A program made the translations under genes and the position numbers. A stretch of DNA of 64,000 bases from Rhyzopertha dominica (taxonomy: Eukaryota > Arthropoda > Insecta > Coleoptera > Bostrichidae), in assembly GCA_025024175.1 (NCBI GenBank), contig QCXZ01000041.1:20703786-20767785 (forward strand), read 5' to 3'. Positions within the stretch are counted from its first letter, which is position 1. Each line of letters opens with the position of its first letter. Shown piece by piece: positions 36,801 to 48,430 of this stretch. A model generated the notes under the pieces. The model ran no database searches and was not told where the DNA came from. It worked only from the letters and a program-made list of their open reading frames with translations.

Positions 36801-36845
36801 TAATTGTAATGAATTACTTTTTAAAAGTAATTTTTCCAATCACTT
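33826..36845. mobile_element. Candidate non-autonomous element of about 3 kb with GTAATT-rich ends
   Basis: The left end starts CAGTGATCAGAAGTAATT and the right end is TTACTTTTTAAAAGTAATTT then TTCCAATCACTT; inverted, both read (A/C)AGTGATYRGAA. Both subterminal regions are packed with GTAATT/AATTAC words, including AGTAATTGTAATGAA in each, an arrangement known from some hAT-like elements. No 8-bp duplication is obvious and no transposase is encoded. Two unrelated ends remain possible. Confidence 0.45.
36048..36252 (-). mobile_element. tRNA-derived SINE with an 11-bp target duplication
   Basis: On the minus strand the head contains an A box (TGGTCTAGTGG) and a B box (GGTTCGAATCC) in a tRNA-like segment spanning about 36157-36240, followed by an unrelated body and an A-rich tail. 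TAGAAGGTTAT lies directly on both sides (36037-36047 and 36253-36263), the hallmark of LINE-mobilised insertion. The tRNA-like part has a mismatched acceptor stem and an unusual anticodon arm, so it is not called as a functional tRNA. Confidence 0.9.
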
Positions 36846-37267
36846 TGAAAGACGCAATCCTCAATTTTAATCGGTAAACCATGTGCGCATATGTTGTTTT
36901 TGACTATATACTACTTGCTTACGGATTTGCATTTTTTATCAACTGAAAGAGCAAGTCGGTAACATAGAATCAGTAAGTACTTACGAAAAATGATTACAAT
37001 ATATGTAGGTACAGAAATATAAAAATTTATGAATAAACTTTTCTGATCCTCTATGTATTATATTTACTCACGGTTACGGTAAAGTGATAATTTTTCCGAT
37101 AGTATTGTTATTATTAACCTAAAGGCATCTATGAAAATTGTTGCAAACATCAGTAATACTGAGCGACATAAAATTGTTGGTACATGAAAAAAAAATAGTG
37201 TAATTTTGTATTAATATCAGAAAACAGTCAAGAAAACAGGTTGTTTTCATACTGTCTGCCTTACTTG

Positions 37268-38488
37268 CAGTGGCGGCTGGTGACAAATTCTATTGGGTCG
37301 GCAGTAAAAACTTTGGTCCACTCTAGTTAGTCAATATTATTTATTTATAAATTAGTAAATAATTTTGTATATATATATATATATATATACTCGTAGTTGT
37401 TGTTGTTTATTACTTGCTACTTCTGTAAATTTTCATATCGCCGTTAAAAAGTTAAAAAGATAGTTCATTTGGTAACAAATAGCCTAATCTGGCAACTAGC
37501 TACATAATTTCAACGTTAAGCGTGCACCTGTACTGCACCGGAGAGAAGAAGTCGATATATGTCGACCCAATCCGAAGATGTATTCGGAAATCCGGCTGAC
37601 AGCATTAAGCGATTATATGGGTATTGGCGCTTACTTATTTTGTTATTTTCTTTTTGTGTGAAATTCTTCAATGATTTCAGATTGACTAAATTTATAACAT
37701 GTATTTAATTAATTCTGTTAAATGTTTGAAGGTATCTGCTTAAAATTGTTTATTTAAGAGGATAGCTCTTACAATAATCTTGGGAAAATGAAAAATTTCG
37801 TAGAACATTCGGGTAGTTTTTCGTGATTTCAGTATTGAACTGTATATATAATTGTTGTTCAATGTACATGTCAAAATTAATTTTCGGAATCCGACGATTA
37901 TGAATGCCGGGCCTCCTTTATTAACTTCAATAAAAACATATATACGTAAAATTAAATTATGATTATAAAAAAACTGTAAGCATGTAAAGGGTGTCAATCA
38001 GATAATTTGTAATACTCAGTAGAAAACAGAACTATAATTGGTTGATTAAAAAAAACTTGAAATAAATGATGAAGTCCGTTTTAACGTTTTATGCTGTCTG
38101 CCGGCCCCAGGCATTGCAGTCTCGATTTTCGCCTCAGGATTCAATATGCGCGCAGGGTTGCGTCTTTGTTCAGCTCATAGGAAAGCGATGCTATTGCTTC
38201 CTTATACGATGCGGTCTGCCGACCCAGCGGTTGGATCACGGCCTTGGATGACAAACACGGCCCAGTCATGGTTGCCGAGTAGCGTAAATTTTTCGGGATA
38301 ATCCGTAAAAATGTGATTTTGGCTAATTACTAATTTGATGGTAATGTAAAAAAATACGCTCCAACTGTTTCAAGATATCTGAACATAATAAAACAAAATA
38401 TACATAAAAATACGAAAAAAAATAATTTCTTCGATCAAAATTCTGGGTCGGCAGTGCCGACCCTGCCGACCCGGACGAGCCGCCACTG
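37268..38488. mobile_element. hAT-like non-autonomous element, 1221 bp
   Basis: The left end is CAGTGGCGGCT and the right end AGCCGCCACTG. GGGTCGGCAG near the left end and CTGCCGACCC near the right extend the inverted similarity. CTTACTTG flanks both sides exactly (37260-37267 and 38489-38496). A short AT microsatellite lies at about 37369-37389. The internal frame at 38066-38251 has no recognisable domain. Confidence 0.95.
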
Positions 38489-38496
38489 CTTACTTG

Positions 38497-41281
38497 ACGA
38501 TTTATTTGTTTGCTGCTTTTTCTTTAGTTTAAACTTAACCTGAGTCTTACCCATTTTTTGTCAGTGTTTCAAAAGATAGAATGCATATATTGAAAATGTA
38601 TATCCGAAAACGTAAAATCGCACTATTAAAATACATGTATATTCGCAAGCATGCGAAATGCTGCCACTAATGGACAAGTGGGCATGTGCCCAACAAACAC
38701 TCTCTAAACTTACTGATAAAACAATATAAAACTTAAAACCCTGCTTGCCGTGAGGGGCAAACTTAGTTATTCGATCTGCCGCCAGATGGCAGGCAAACGC
38801 ACAATTTGAATTTGTCTTAGAAGGGCCTCTATCTCTAACAGTTAGAAGTAAACTATATAATAATCTAATACGTGAGTTTTGAGGAATGTACTGTTATAGA
38901 CACTCAAATATTTTGCCATATCCTTAAGTTAATCTGAATCCATATATATGTAGATTGCTAAATATTTTAATATAGATAGTCTGCAAGATGTACCAAGATT
39001 TTACTAAGCTTTTAATAACTTCACTCCGTCGTTGTTAGCCCTTGTTCTTGATGTTGCAAGTCAACCTTCCTCTTGTTACTCACCCAAACTTGTTACCAGA
39101 AGCCAGAAGCTANTAAAATCATAATACTGTCCCAACGGGCGCGTCGAGCATGCGGCAATTGCGTAGTTCGGATGAACCCGATTGTTTACATTATGTATGC
39201 CCCAGCTCTCCACATAATCCCAACTGTCGCTGCTGGTGTGCAATATGAGTTATTAGTGCTCGACCCCATGTATAATGAACGTGTCGAAAATTCTTACTCA
39301 TACACATTTCATGAGCTGTTTGGGTGCCTGGCTAATAATAATCGTCGTAAGTTAATCAAAACTGTATGAAGAGTCTGAAGTTTATGTTTGCTATCATCTT
39401 ACCTACACTGTAAAATTTTAATGCTTTTCGAAGTAACTGAATAGAATTTGATATCGATTTACTTCTAATCCTGCCGTAATAGGCAACAACCTCAAAGAAA
39501 ATAATGTAAAGCTGAAATTATGCAAAAATGTTATTTCATAGTCTAATGACAAAAATTCAAAATTCTGCATCCAATATGAGACATATTACGTCAGCTAGAG
39601 CACGGACTGCGCTACGCGGTCATCTTTGAGGTGAACTGTTGTATTACGCGAGCTGAAACGAATTTTGATTCCTAGGTTGACGAAGAATATATAATTATGG
39701 ATTCCTAGACTTGTATTCTATGCGAACGGAGCTTAGATAACAACAAAACTGTAATGGTGTCAAGGTTCTACGTGTACTAATAGCACCAAGATGGCAAATC
39801 AGAATTATTAGTTGAAAGTAAAAATAGCGTTACCCGCGGTCGAAGTGTCGACCTTTATTGTCGATATCCACGCACGACGCCCCACTAAAAACAACTTTCA
39901 GTATCAGAACATACCACAAACAAACATTGTAATATTGTAACATTTGGTGTTTCACTTTAGAAATGTTCGGTGAACATTTATGTTTGTGAAGATGTCCTAC
40001 CTCAGGAATGTTACTGTTAGTCGTCGATCTTTGCGCAAGCTACCCACTTTAACAAACACCGACAAGGACTTCCACCACAGCATATATTTACAATGGACTT
40101 GTAATACAGCTTTAATCCAAAGAAATAGGAATGGTACAATTAATTCAAAAAATTTTATATCAACTTTCAAAAATTGCTACCTGTCTACTACTTACCTCTA
40201 TACCAAACGTACAGTGATTCCAACAGTTACGCTGAAATGTTACCAGAGGAACTTTACGAAACATTTAAAAATATACATTTATAAAATCATTACAAATATA
40301 TGTAGCTGTTCGAATATTTCTACAAAAGTGCTTATGGATTTTAGTAGAGTTGAAAAATGCAAAGCGAAATAGTAAATAATATTACCGAAAGTGACATAAG
40401 CACAAAAATATCATCGTATCGTATCCCTACAGTTTTTTAAATGAATGCATCTCAATTGCCTGAAATACCATAACGTAAGCCGAAGTTAAAACGCACTCAA
40501 TAAGGAATAATGCGTCGCTTCAGAAAGCTTCATTGTCAGCCGCACCTACCCGAGCAAACCCTTTAAAGCGCCTTGCATCCAAAATGTCGCGAATGCCTTT
40601 CTAAGTTGCTTAAAATGAAATGTTCTTTTCTACCGTTTCTTTGTTTGTCAAACAGCAAAAGCTTCCAGTTAAATTTTTAATTTTCCGCGCTTTATTTGTA
40701 ATTAAATGAAAACCGTTGTAATTTGGTTGCTAAGCAAATCGTACCTACTTCCTTTATACCTTTAATGCAGTAATCAGAACGTAGTTTCTGTTATTTACCA
40801 TAACGAAAAAAAAAGAGCTTAGTCCTCACTAAAANTTTTATTTGCACGTTTTGTGCCAATTTTTTCCAGAACTAAGGGTTAAACGAAGTTTTAAAATGTA
40901 AGCAAAAATGTCAAATTCAGTGTACGAAGAGCGCGTTTGGTAAATAATTTAGGTAATACAAATTTTAACGATACTAAACTTGAGTTTGATACGTTTTATT
41001 TAACATCTAGCGAGAGAGAATATGGGAAACGTTTACAAGACTAATAGGCAGCAAGAAAGCTATCGTAAGTATACGCAAAAGGCTTTCGGTGTACGAGTGA
41101 AACTATAACTTTGATAATGAGGATAAGTTATGCATATTAACGTCAGGAGTAGCCCTAAAGCCCCTTTTTGCTTAAGTACCCAGTTTGATACGTTAGAATG
41201 AATAAAGTTTCGCAAGAAATCCGTCTCATTTTAGAGAACGATCCTCCCCAAAGCCGTGTTAAGAAGGAGACGTCCTAATCT
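38497..41281. other. Intergenic DNA without identified genes
   Basis: Frames at 39073-39369 and 39980-40372 are open but show no family motif or splice context that I can support. No bounded repeat was found. Confidence 0.35.
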
Positions 41282-41375
41282 GGGGTTTTAGCGCGGATCC
41301 CGGATTCGAGTCGATCCTCGAGTTAACATTTGACCGCCTCCATGGCTCAACGCCCGCTCTGAGGCCGAGCACCTA
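41282..41375 (-). mobile_element. Possible tRNA-derived SINE head
   Basis: On the minus strand a degenerate B box (GACTCGAATCC) follows a GC-rich stretch with a weak A-box-like string. No tail or target duplication was found, so this is tentative. Confidence 0.25.
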
Positions 41376-41408
41376 ATTTAAATATTTCTGGCAGCAGATT
41401 GTTGCCAG

Positions 41409-41440
41409 CAGTGGCGGCTCTTGCTTGTTGTAGCATCCTG
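41409..41440. other. hAT-type terminus without a partner
   Basis: CAGTGGCGGCTCTTGCTTG at about 41409 resembles the terminus of the element at 37268. No matching right end was found, so this may be a truncated copy. Confidence 0.35.
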
Positions 41441-41963
41441 GAATAATTTCTGTACCATATTTACAAGAAGCTATCTAACTGACACATTAGGGTACGTTCC
41501 CCAAAAGCGGAAAGATTAAAACGCTGAGCAAGCTTCTATTAATAATTGACCTTTGCTACTGCTGGCCGGTGAGCCGGAGCTTTAGACAGTCTAATGAGCT
41601 TGGAGTGGATCGCGCGACGTTAAAATAGTGGCCGAAATCATTGTATAGCGGTAAAAGGGAAACTGGGGCCGCTCAGAACTGTTTCTCAAAACCCTGGGAA
41701 AACCGCGTCTGATACATAGTAAATTGTTTTACAAAAAAAGTTTTTACGAGCTAAAAACCCACTTACGCGTGAAACACGTATTTTTTCGTGTATTACTGTA
41801 ATTTGAAAAATAAATTGGTTTTCCTGTTCTCAAAGTAATGCGTCAAGTGTGTAGCCTTGTGGACATCGAAACAAAACATCACAATAGTAAATAAATAATT
41901 TGTAATGAAGCTTTCCTGCAAACTGCAAAATGAATCAATAAAGTAAGTGAAATTAAAGACGAA

Positions 41964-43032
41964 ATGTTGGAATTAGTATCAGAAGCAGAGTCAAGTTTGC
42001 TACCTATAAAGTCTAAAGCAAAGTACGAGAAAGTTTACCAACAGCTTTGTCTCTAGAGAAATGAAAAAAATGTGCAAGGAGCAAATAATGATAATATTCT
42101 AATTGCGTACTTTTGTGAAAAGGTTTGTTTCATTTATGAAATTTATTACAAGAACTAATTTTTTAATATTCTTACAGGATAAAAACTCTTGGAGCTTCAA
42201 CACTGTGATATGTGTATTCAATGCTACAAAGCACTAAATAGTTAAACGAAAGCGTGGACATTTCTGCTTAAAAAATTGCTGGCATATCTTAAACGTCAAA
42301 ATGACGGTTATATCGCAAAAAAGTCAAAAGTGTTATCAATGGACAATGTGAAGAATTTAACTAATAATGCTCCTGATAACAACTTTTTCCTTATGAAGGT
42401 TGTGACAATAATAGCATTGCACGGAGCCTGTCGCGCGGAAGAATTGCGACTTCCGACAGTTGATAACGTAGAAGATTGCGGGCATTTCTTAGTAGTTACA
42501 TTACACGACACAAAAACAAGAAAACAAGCAGTATTTGAAGCTAAGACCCAAGCGTGTGGACCACCGTAGAATCTTATTTATATATGATAAAGAGGGCAAA
42601 TGCACAGTGCAACCAATTGATATAAACACCTACAATATACCAAGGAAAATTGCCGCGCTCTTAGGTCTACCGGAGCCGAACAGTTTCACAGGACATTGTT
42701 TCCGCAGAACTTCAACGACTTTTCTGGCCGAGAGAGGAGCCGACATTCAAGTTTTGATGAGACACGGTGGTTGGTGTAGCAGAGGAGTTGCAGAAGTTTA
42801 TGTGAAAGGCAGTATAGAAAATAAAGTAAATATTTCAAGAAGCATTTTACTAATTCAACTGAACAGCAATCTTCGATCATCTTTGCGCCGTCAACATCGA
42901 CAAAACCTATGCGAAACTTTAAGTGAAGGAATGAACTCCAGTTTATTAGTTTCTGAGTCATTTTGCACAACTTCTAGTATAGTGTTTAATAATTTAAGAA
43001 ATTGTACACTTAACATATATCCTAATAAATGA
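41964..43032 (+). pseudogene. Crypton-type tyrosine recombinase, decayed
   Basis: The product resembles the tyrosine recombinases of Crypton DNA transposons and their domesticated relatives in animals. The N-terminal helical domain starts at 41964 (AESSLLPIKSKAKYEKVY), has an in-frame TAG near 42055, and is followed by a 55-bp GT-AG intron (42123-42177). The catalytic domain begins LLAYLKRQNDGY near 42275. Conserved residues visible are the first Arg in GACRAEELR, His and Arg in GHCFRRTS, the HGGW motif, and the nucleophile Tyr in AEVYVKGS. Frame changes occur near 42210-42270 and near 42535-42570. The catalytic residues survive although the frame does not. Confidence 0.85.
42123..42177 (+). 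other. 55-bp intron in the Crypton-type recombinase
   Basis: It begins GTTTGTTTC and ends TTCTTACAG. Removing it joins LIAYFCEK to the next helix of the N-terminal domain. Confidence 0.6.
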
Positions 43033-43170
43033 ATGATAAAAAAGTCTTGCTGACAAGAAAAGTTCCACTTTTCTTAACTATTTTGTGTTAAACAATATTT
43101 TCCATTTCTATCAAATACACGAAAAAAATACTCAAACAAAAATGTGGAGAATAAAATTTGTTCTAAAAAA

Positions 43171-43799
43171 AGACCACGTCGCTGCACAGAGTGCTCATAA
43201 CTTTGTGAGTATGTGTCCAATCCAAAATTAGAAAGCACATTCTTAAGGCACTTTTTTACAAGATGTCACTAGTGCTAACAGTAATTTACAACGATGTTTC
43301 ATCATCTTTATCATCAACTTTATTTTTTAATTATTTAACTTTTATTTTTTTTTCTGGTTAATTTGATATACTACAAATAAATGTGCGCTTTTACAAATAA
43401 ATGCAAAAATACCAAAAACCTTTAAAATGACAATACATAATTGATCTATTAGTCATTGAAAACAGTTGCTACAATTTTGAATGCACATACTCCGAAATCT
43501 AACAGATGTAAACGTCATTTAATCATGACATAATTAAGAATCTAAAAAGAAATCTATTTATCCGATACATTTTTTCGATTTATTAAAAAAAAATAAAATT
43601 AATCAGAAAAAATATTTATTCAAAAGTACCTTTTTAATATGTCGTCCATAAAACATAATAAAGTTGATGATTGTGAGTAGACGCAAAATAGTACTAAGTG
43701 GCACTAGTGGATAGCTTGTAAAAAGTGCCTTAAGAAAATGCTTTCCAATTTTGGATCAGACACATACTTAAAAAGTTATGCCATGTCGTCTTATCGAGG
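43171..43799. mobile_element. Hairpin MITE, about 630 bp, with arms of about 110 bp
   Basis: The left arm (GAGTATGTGTCC...TTAAGGCACTTTTTTACAAG) and right arm (CTTGTAAAAAGTGCCTTAAG...GGATCAGACACATAC) are inverted copies. CACTAGTG-like strings end each arm on the inside. The outer ends are diverged. No coding capacity. Confidence 0.75.
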
Positions 43800-43988
43800 G
43801 TCCCTTGGCTTCTATAACAATTATTATGAACATTTTTCTAATGGGTGAGAGCACAGTAACTGGACTAGCTAACGTATCTCAGAAATAGTTCATTTAGTGC
43901 ACTATGTCTTAGAAGTTGATTGCTTACAATATCATGTATAAGGAAATATGTTATATGTAAAATAATGCACGAACACCCTGTATAAGTA

Positions 43989-44021
43989 CAGGGTTTCTAT
44001 AAATGATTCATGCAACGCGGG
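43989..44021 (+). repeat. Left member of a long terminal-inverted-repeat pair
   Basis: CAGGGTTTCTATAAATGATT then CATGCAACGC follows TA (43987-43988). Its inverted copy, about 31 of 33 bases identical, ends at 49453 and is followed by TA. Confidence 0.8.
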
Positions 44022-44396
44022 CGGCGTTATTTTCTAAATTCTTTATGCCGTCTTTTTGTAACTGCTGTCAAGCTACAATATGCACGGTGATAGTAGTGAA
44101 GGTTGCAGATCAACGTCACACCACAGATCCGAAATGTGAGCTTTCTGCAATCTTAAAATGGATTATCCCACAAAACACTACAGAATATGTTGAAAATACA
44201 CACTCCCAGGCGTTTTCTCATATTAAAATATATCAAATAATTCAATAATCGACAGATAACAAGTATATGTCACATTCCTGAGAGGCGGCAAATTGATTTA
44301 ATCGATAATTTGCATAAGCATCCGGATGCATGATACATTGATATATCATTTTAGTCGACGAGCTTGTCAACAGAAGCACCAAGGTGGCGCTGAAGG

Positions 44397-44897
44397 CAGG
44401 GTTACTCATCGCAAATTGGCGTGAGTAGGAAACGCAATTTGCGACAAATTTTTTGCAAATGGCGACAGGCGACGGAATGTGTGAAACTGTTATTCTATTA
44501 AAGCGACAAATGTATGTTGGTCGTCCATTGCGATTTCTGGATCAAATTCNTGAACAGCGAATAACAACGCAAAGATACGAAACCATGCCGTTTTAAGATT
44601 TTCTGAGTCACTTTGAAACCTGCAACGGTTTGCCTCTGATTACTAATAACACCAAAAGTACGTCCATATTGCAAAGAACATGTTCACAAAAAATCACGTT
44701 GTTGCACACTGTGCAAAATGAGATATAAACGGATCACGTATATTTTGTCAAAAAAATTTTTGGATTGCAAGTGTATTGCACTTTTATGGATATAGATTTT
44801 GCGAACACGTGTTGGCAGTTGGCGATATCTTTGGCTATTGATAGCGACCAATAGCGACGTGGCATGAACTATCATCCAGCCGGGGCTGGCAACCCTG
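44397..44897. mobile_element. Possible MITE, about 500 bp
   Basis: The left end CAGGGTTACTCATCGC and inverted right end CAGGGTTGCCAGCCC are similar. Inside, GCGACA and TGGCGA words recur. No clear target duplication. Confidence 0.4.
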
Positions 44898-46129
44898 TGT
44901 GTTCATTTCTGAAATTTTCTTATGCGCAAGTCCAAATGCTCCCGTGCGCAGTTCCAATTTGACGCATGCATGATTTCAAGCACTGCTCTTCTATTTAACA
45001 AGATAATATGCCTGTGTGTTGCACTAAAACCTAGCTAATTTAAACTGAAATACCGCGAATACTATATACCATTGGCGGAATTTAACCATTCTCAACTTCA
45101 ATCTATTCTTCGTCGGCTTATAGTTTCATTAACGTTTGTACATGCTTTATATAATATTATTAAAAATAGCGCTTGCTGCGAATGTAATAACCCTAAAATA
45201 CAACGATGAAGTGTACAATACTCACGAAATTATGCAACAAATCCTTAATTTCTCTAACAATTGCATACTACAAGGGGATGGACACAGTGAGTGTACCCGC
45301 ATGGGTCCGCTAAAATGTAAGTTTACATTTTAGTAAGAACCTTTAAGGTATGAAGTCGCTTGAATGATGATGTGCAAAAATGGACGTTCCAGCACTACAG
45401 ATGACAGTAGGGCACTGACCACCAAGTCATTAGCGTTACACGTAAATGTTACATCAGCAGTCTTAATTTAGTAACAGTTCGAACTTTAGTATTCATTTTC
45501 ATGTTTCGAAAAAGTAAGTAATTTACAAACTTTTAAATAAATAAAGTTTTCTTAACTTTATGAAACTGTTTTACTTTGTTGTGATATTTAACAGTATCAG
45601 TGGTACTGTAAAGTCCTTATAACTCACTTGTACTGTAAAGTGATGTAATTTGTCAGTGCGTTTGTTGTCATCATATTGATATTTCATTTAGATTTAACAA
45701 AAATAAATATACGAAGCACTAGTAATATTTAATCATTTAATATCCCGAAAGGATTGCTAGGTGAGATGCCGCGTAATACTAGATTCACATGAGAATTAGT
45801 CAAAAACTAGAATGTTTTTCTCGTGTAATTCATAATTATATCAACAGTATTGTTGGTTATGGTAAGAACCTGATGGCATGAAAGCCAAAACTTACTGATC
45901 GTGATAAGCAACACATCATTACAAAGCGTTAATTAGCATAATGAGCTGCAACAAAATAAAATAAAACTTTTAATTTTTTTTAAACGTTCGTTGTCTCATG
46001 TCTCATCATAAAGAATAAATTTTGAACCTAACAGCATTGATCGTAATTTGAATGTGTTGTGAATTACTTGTGGCTGTTTCAAGAAATAATGAATATAGCT
46101 TTTTTTTACATCCATTCACCTTTTTTTAT
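44898..46129. other. Intergenic DNA without identified features
   Basis: No family motif; the frame at 45136-45333 is not recognisable. A TACTGTAAAGT word recurs near 45604 and 45632. Confidence 0.35.
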
Positions 46130-46230
46130 TTATGAAGGAATTTTTAGGTTCCTGGACAATTAAAATAAAACTGCAGTATTGTTTCAGATCAACGTTTCGG
46201 TGCTGTATTGCGCCTTTCTCAATACCACAG
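46130..46230 (-). mobile_element. Penelope-like element 3'-end remnant with hammerhead-like motif
   Basis: On the minus strand TTGAGAAAGGCGC, a short loop, then GCACCGAAACGTTGATC spans 46187-46222. A GGCGC/G(C)ACC stem followed by CGAAACG is typical of Penelope-like 3' ends, where such motifs derive from hammerhead ribozymes. The CTGATGA half is degenerate. Confidence 0.5.
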
Positions 46231-46446
46231 TAGAAAACATACTGGCGTCACAAGTAATATAACCTAAATGGTTAATAAAATTATCTGCATGTAAAATAAC
46301 TAGTAAAAAATTATATACTAATAAAATTATAATTGATTGTAGAGGAAGGTTTATCTGAACTGAAAAATTTTGTAAGAACGTAGGCTTTCGCGCCAGAGTT
46401 AGATTCATATCTTAGTCCTTTGGGGTTAGATCGCGTTTGATTTCGG

Positions 46447-46495
46447 AATAAGGTCAACGTTTCGCCCCCACTTGGAAGGTTCATCATCAGGACAG
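46447..46495 (-). ncRNA. Hammerhead-ribozyme-like motif, Penelope type
   Basis: On the minus strand CTGATGA (46484-46490) and CGAAACGTTGACC (46452-46464) flank a segment that can pair CCTTC with GGGGG as stem II, using G-U wobbles. This is the conserved hammerhead core CUGAUGA-stem II-GAAAC. The cleavage-site half and stem I/III pairings were not resolved, so activity is unknown. Confidence 0.5.
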
Positions 46496-46951
46496 GAATA
46501 AAGAGTATGGAATATGGTGCAAATCTGACGCTAGAAATACATCAGAACTGAACCAAATCCCAATCCTTTATTCATCTTCAATTTGTTTCATGTAAAATGA
46601 TTGTGTCGATCATATCGACAGCCTGAAAACAAGTCCCCTTCCATTCCTGTACAATACTACCGTTCACAAAAGTCGAGAAACTACAACTTGATTTCATAAT
46701 TATGAATTCGATGTTTTTGATTAACCCACTTGTTTACCAAATTGTAATCCTCAAAAAAGGTTTGCGGTTTATTAAATCAACGCAGATAATAAGCAGTACC
46801 ATTCAGTTCTATTGATTAATAAAGATCTGAAAAAGTTGATTAAGAAAGCATACACTTTTATTTTCTGATATTTTAATAGATCTCGAAGTATTACCGATTA
46901 TTATAAATAGCTGAATAGAATTTAACGCCTATAGAGTATGATATACGTATA

Positions 46952-47041
46952 AATATTTTTAACGGTGAATCAGGCTCGAGTTCGATTCTCGGCCGACACT
47001 GAAATCTTTTTCTTACAGCCTGATTCACCACTAAAAATATT
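46952..47041. repeat. 90-bp hairpin with 25-nt arms and a B-box-like loop
   Basis: The arms at 46952-46976 and 47017-47041 pair at 23 of 25 positions and contain GGTGAATCAGGCT and AGCCTGATTCACC. The loop contains GAGTTCGATTCTC, which looks like a tRNA T-arm/B box. Confidence 0.8.
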
Positions 47042-47989
47042 AGAAACAGCGTTTGTGTTCTGATAGTAAGCCACTCTTTGCAGTGAATAAAAATTATCCT
47101 TTAGTAAAGTGCTCTTATATTTTGTAAGGTGCGTTTTGATTGTTATCAGACACTAGTAATTAGCGTGATTTGACACTACTGGTACTTTAACTTGGGGTTT
47201 AAAACATTTTTAATTTTATGTGGTTCAAGTTGTTCTTACACAAAATATAATACACAACATTAACAAAAATGTGTATCCTCTTATAGTCTTGAAAAGCATT
47301 ATGCAGCTGTCTTCAAAAATTTCTTCAAATTTTGGCGTAGACGCGATTGGAATTACCTATTGCTGCTCTTTCGTTTCATTTAGATTTTGAAAAGCGTTTC
47401 TAAGAAAAACAAATCTGTTACCAATACATAAATTACATTAAACATGATACAGCATTATAGCGAAATATTAGTGCTACCAGTGGGCCCATCCGAATCATCT
47501 TGTGCCCAAACCCCGCACGATTTAGCATAGCACTGGTAAATTATACGATACCTTTAAAACGTTTAACCAACCCGGACAGTCAAGAAAAGAAAACTTCTTA
47601 CTGAATTGTGATCCCAGTTAGTTTAACCCCATATGACGAAGCAGTTCAGCTATAATGTCGATAGAGATAGATAAAGTCGCAGATTTCCTAATTACAACAA
47701 AAATTATCTGTGTCAAATCTCAAAGTAGCAATGTGGTCCTGACCACCATTAAAACATGTATGCAATTTTTATATATGATATTCCTAATTATTATAGTTAT
47801 TAGCATTTATTAAAAATGTAGGTATATATTACTGCCTTTCTCAAATTAAATTGTCTTCTAGAGGGATGTATTACATAGCTAGCGCTTATATATCCATTCC
47901 AGTGTTCAATATGGGAGTATAAACCGAGTTTATGCAGGTATTCTTTTTACAATGGTCCGCCACTGATTGTCAGGCGCAGCATAAAACAA
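47042..47989. other. Intergenic DNA without identified features
   Basis: No coding signal or bounded repeat recognised. Confidence 0.35.
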
Positions 47990-48430
47990 AGGGCGTCAGA
48001 AGTATACCGGAATGGAGTTTCTGCCAGAGATCGTCTTCAATTTGGCAGCAAAATCCGGAAATAACACCGCCCCGTCGCCGGCGTCGCATAAATCAGCGGC
48101 GTCCCGCCCGGCTTATTACCGGGGGCGCCCTTAAATCATGCAGACTGCGAAAATATGCCGAACAAAAAGTGGCCAACTCCGATGCAGCCGCAATGGACCA
48201 TTGCGCTTATTATAGCAGTCCATTGGCTTCATGCGCTTCGTTACAAATTACGGGGGTCGTTCTTTAACCGCTCTCCGGAAGCGTTTGGAGCTTCTTCTGC
48301 CGCTAATGGCCACCTCGACGTTCCTCTGCGTTGTTTCACATGTCACTTGACAAAGAAACGACTCCCGCGCCAGATGCGGAGTAATAACCCGAGAACGGCA
48401 ACACTCCTAGGTGCTCGATGGAACGGAAAC
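47990..48430. other. GC-rich complex island, possible regulatory DNA
   Basis: This is among the longest GC-rich, non-repetitive stretches in the window, with CCCCGTCGCCGGCGTCGC, TTATTACCGGGGGCGCCC and several AT-core sites (CATAAATCA, TTAAATCATGC) typical of homeodomain binding. Open frames overlap in two phases without any recognisable domain. A conserved enhancer or promoter fits better than a gene, but this is inference. Confidence 0.35.

Noticed and set aside
39980..40372. 130-residue open frame
   Set aside because: No known motif, biased AT-rich composition and no splice or promoter context.
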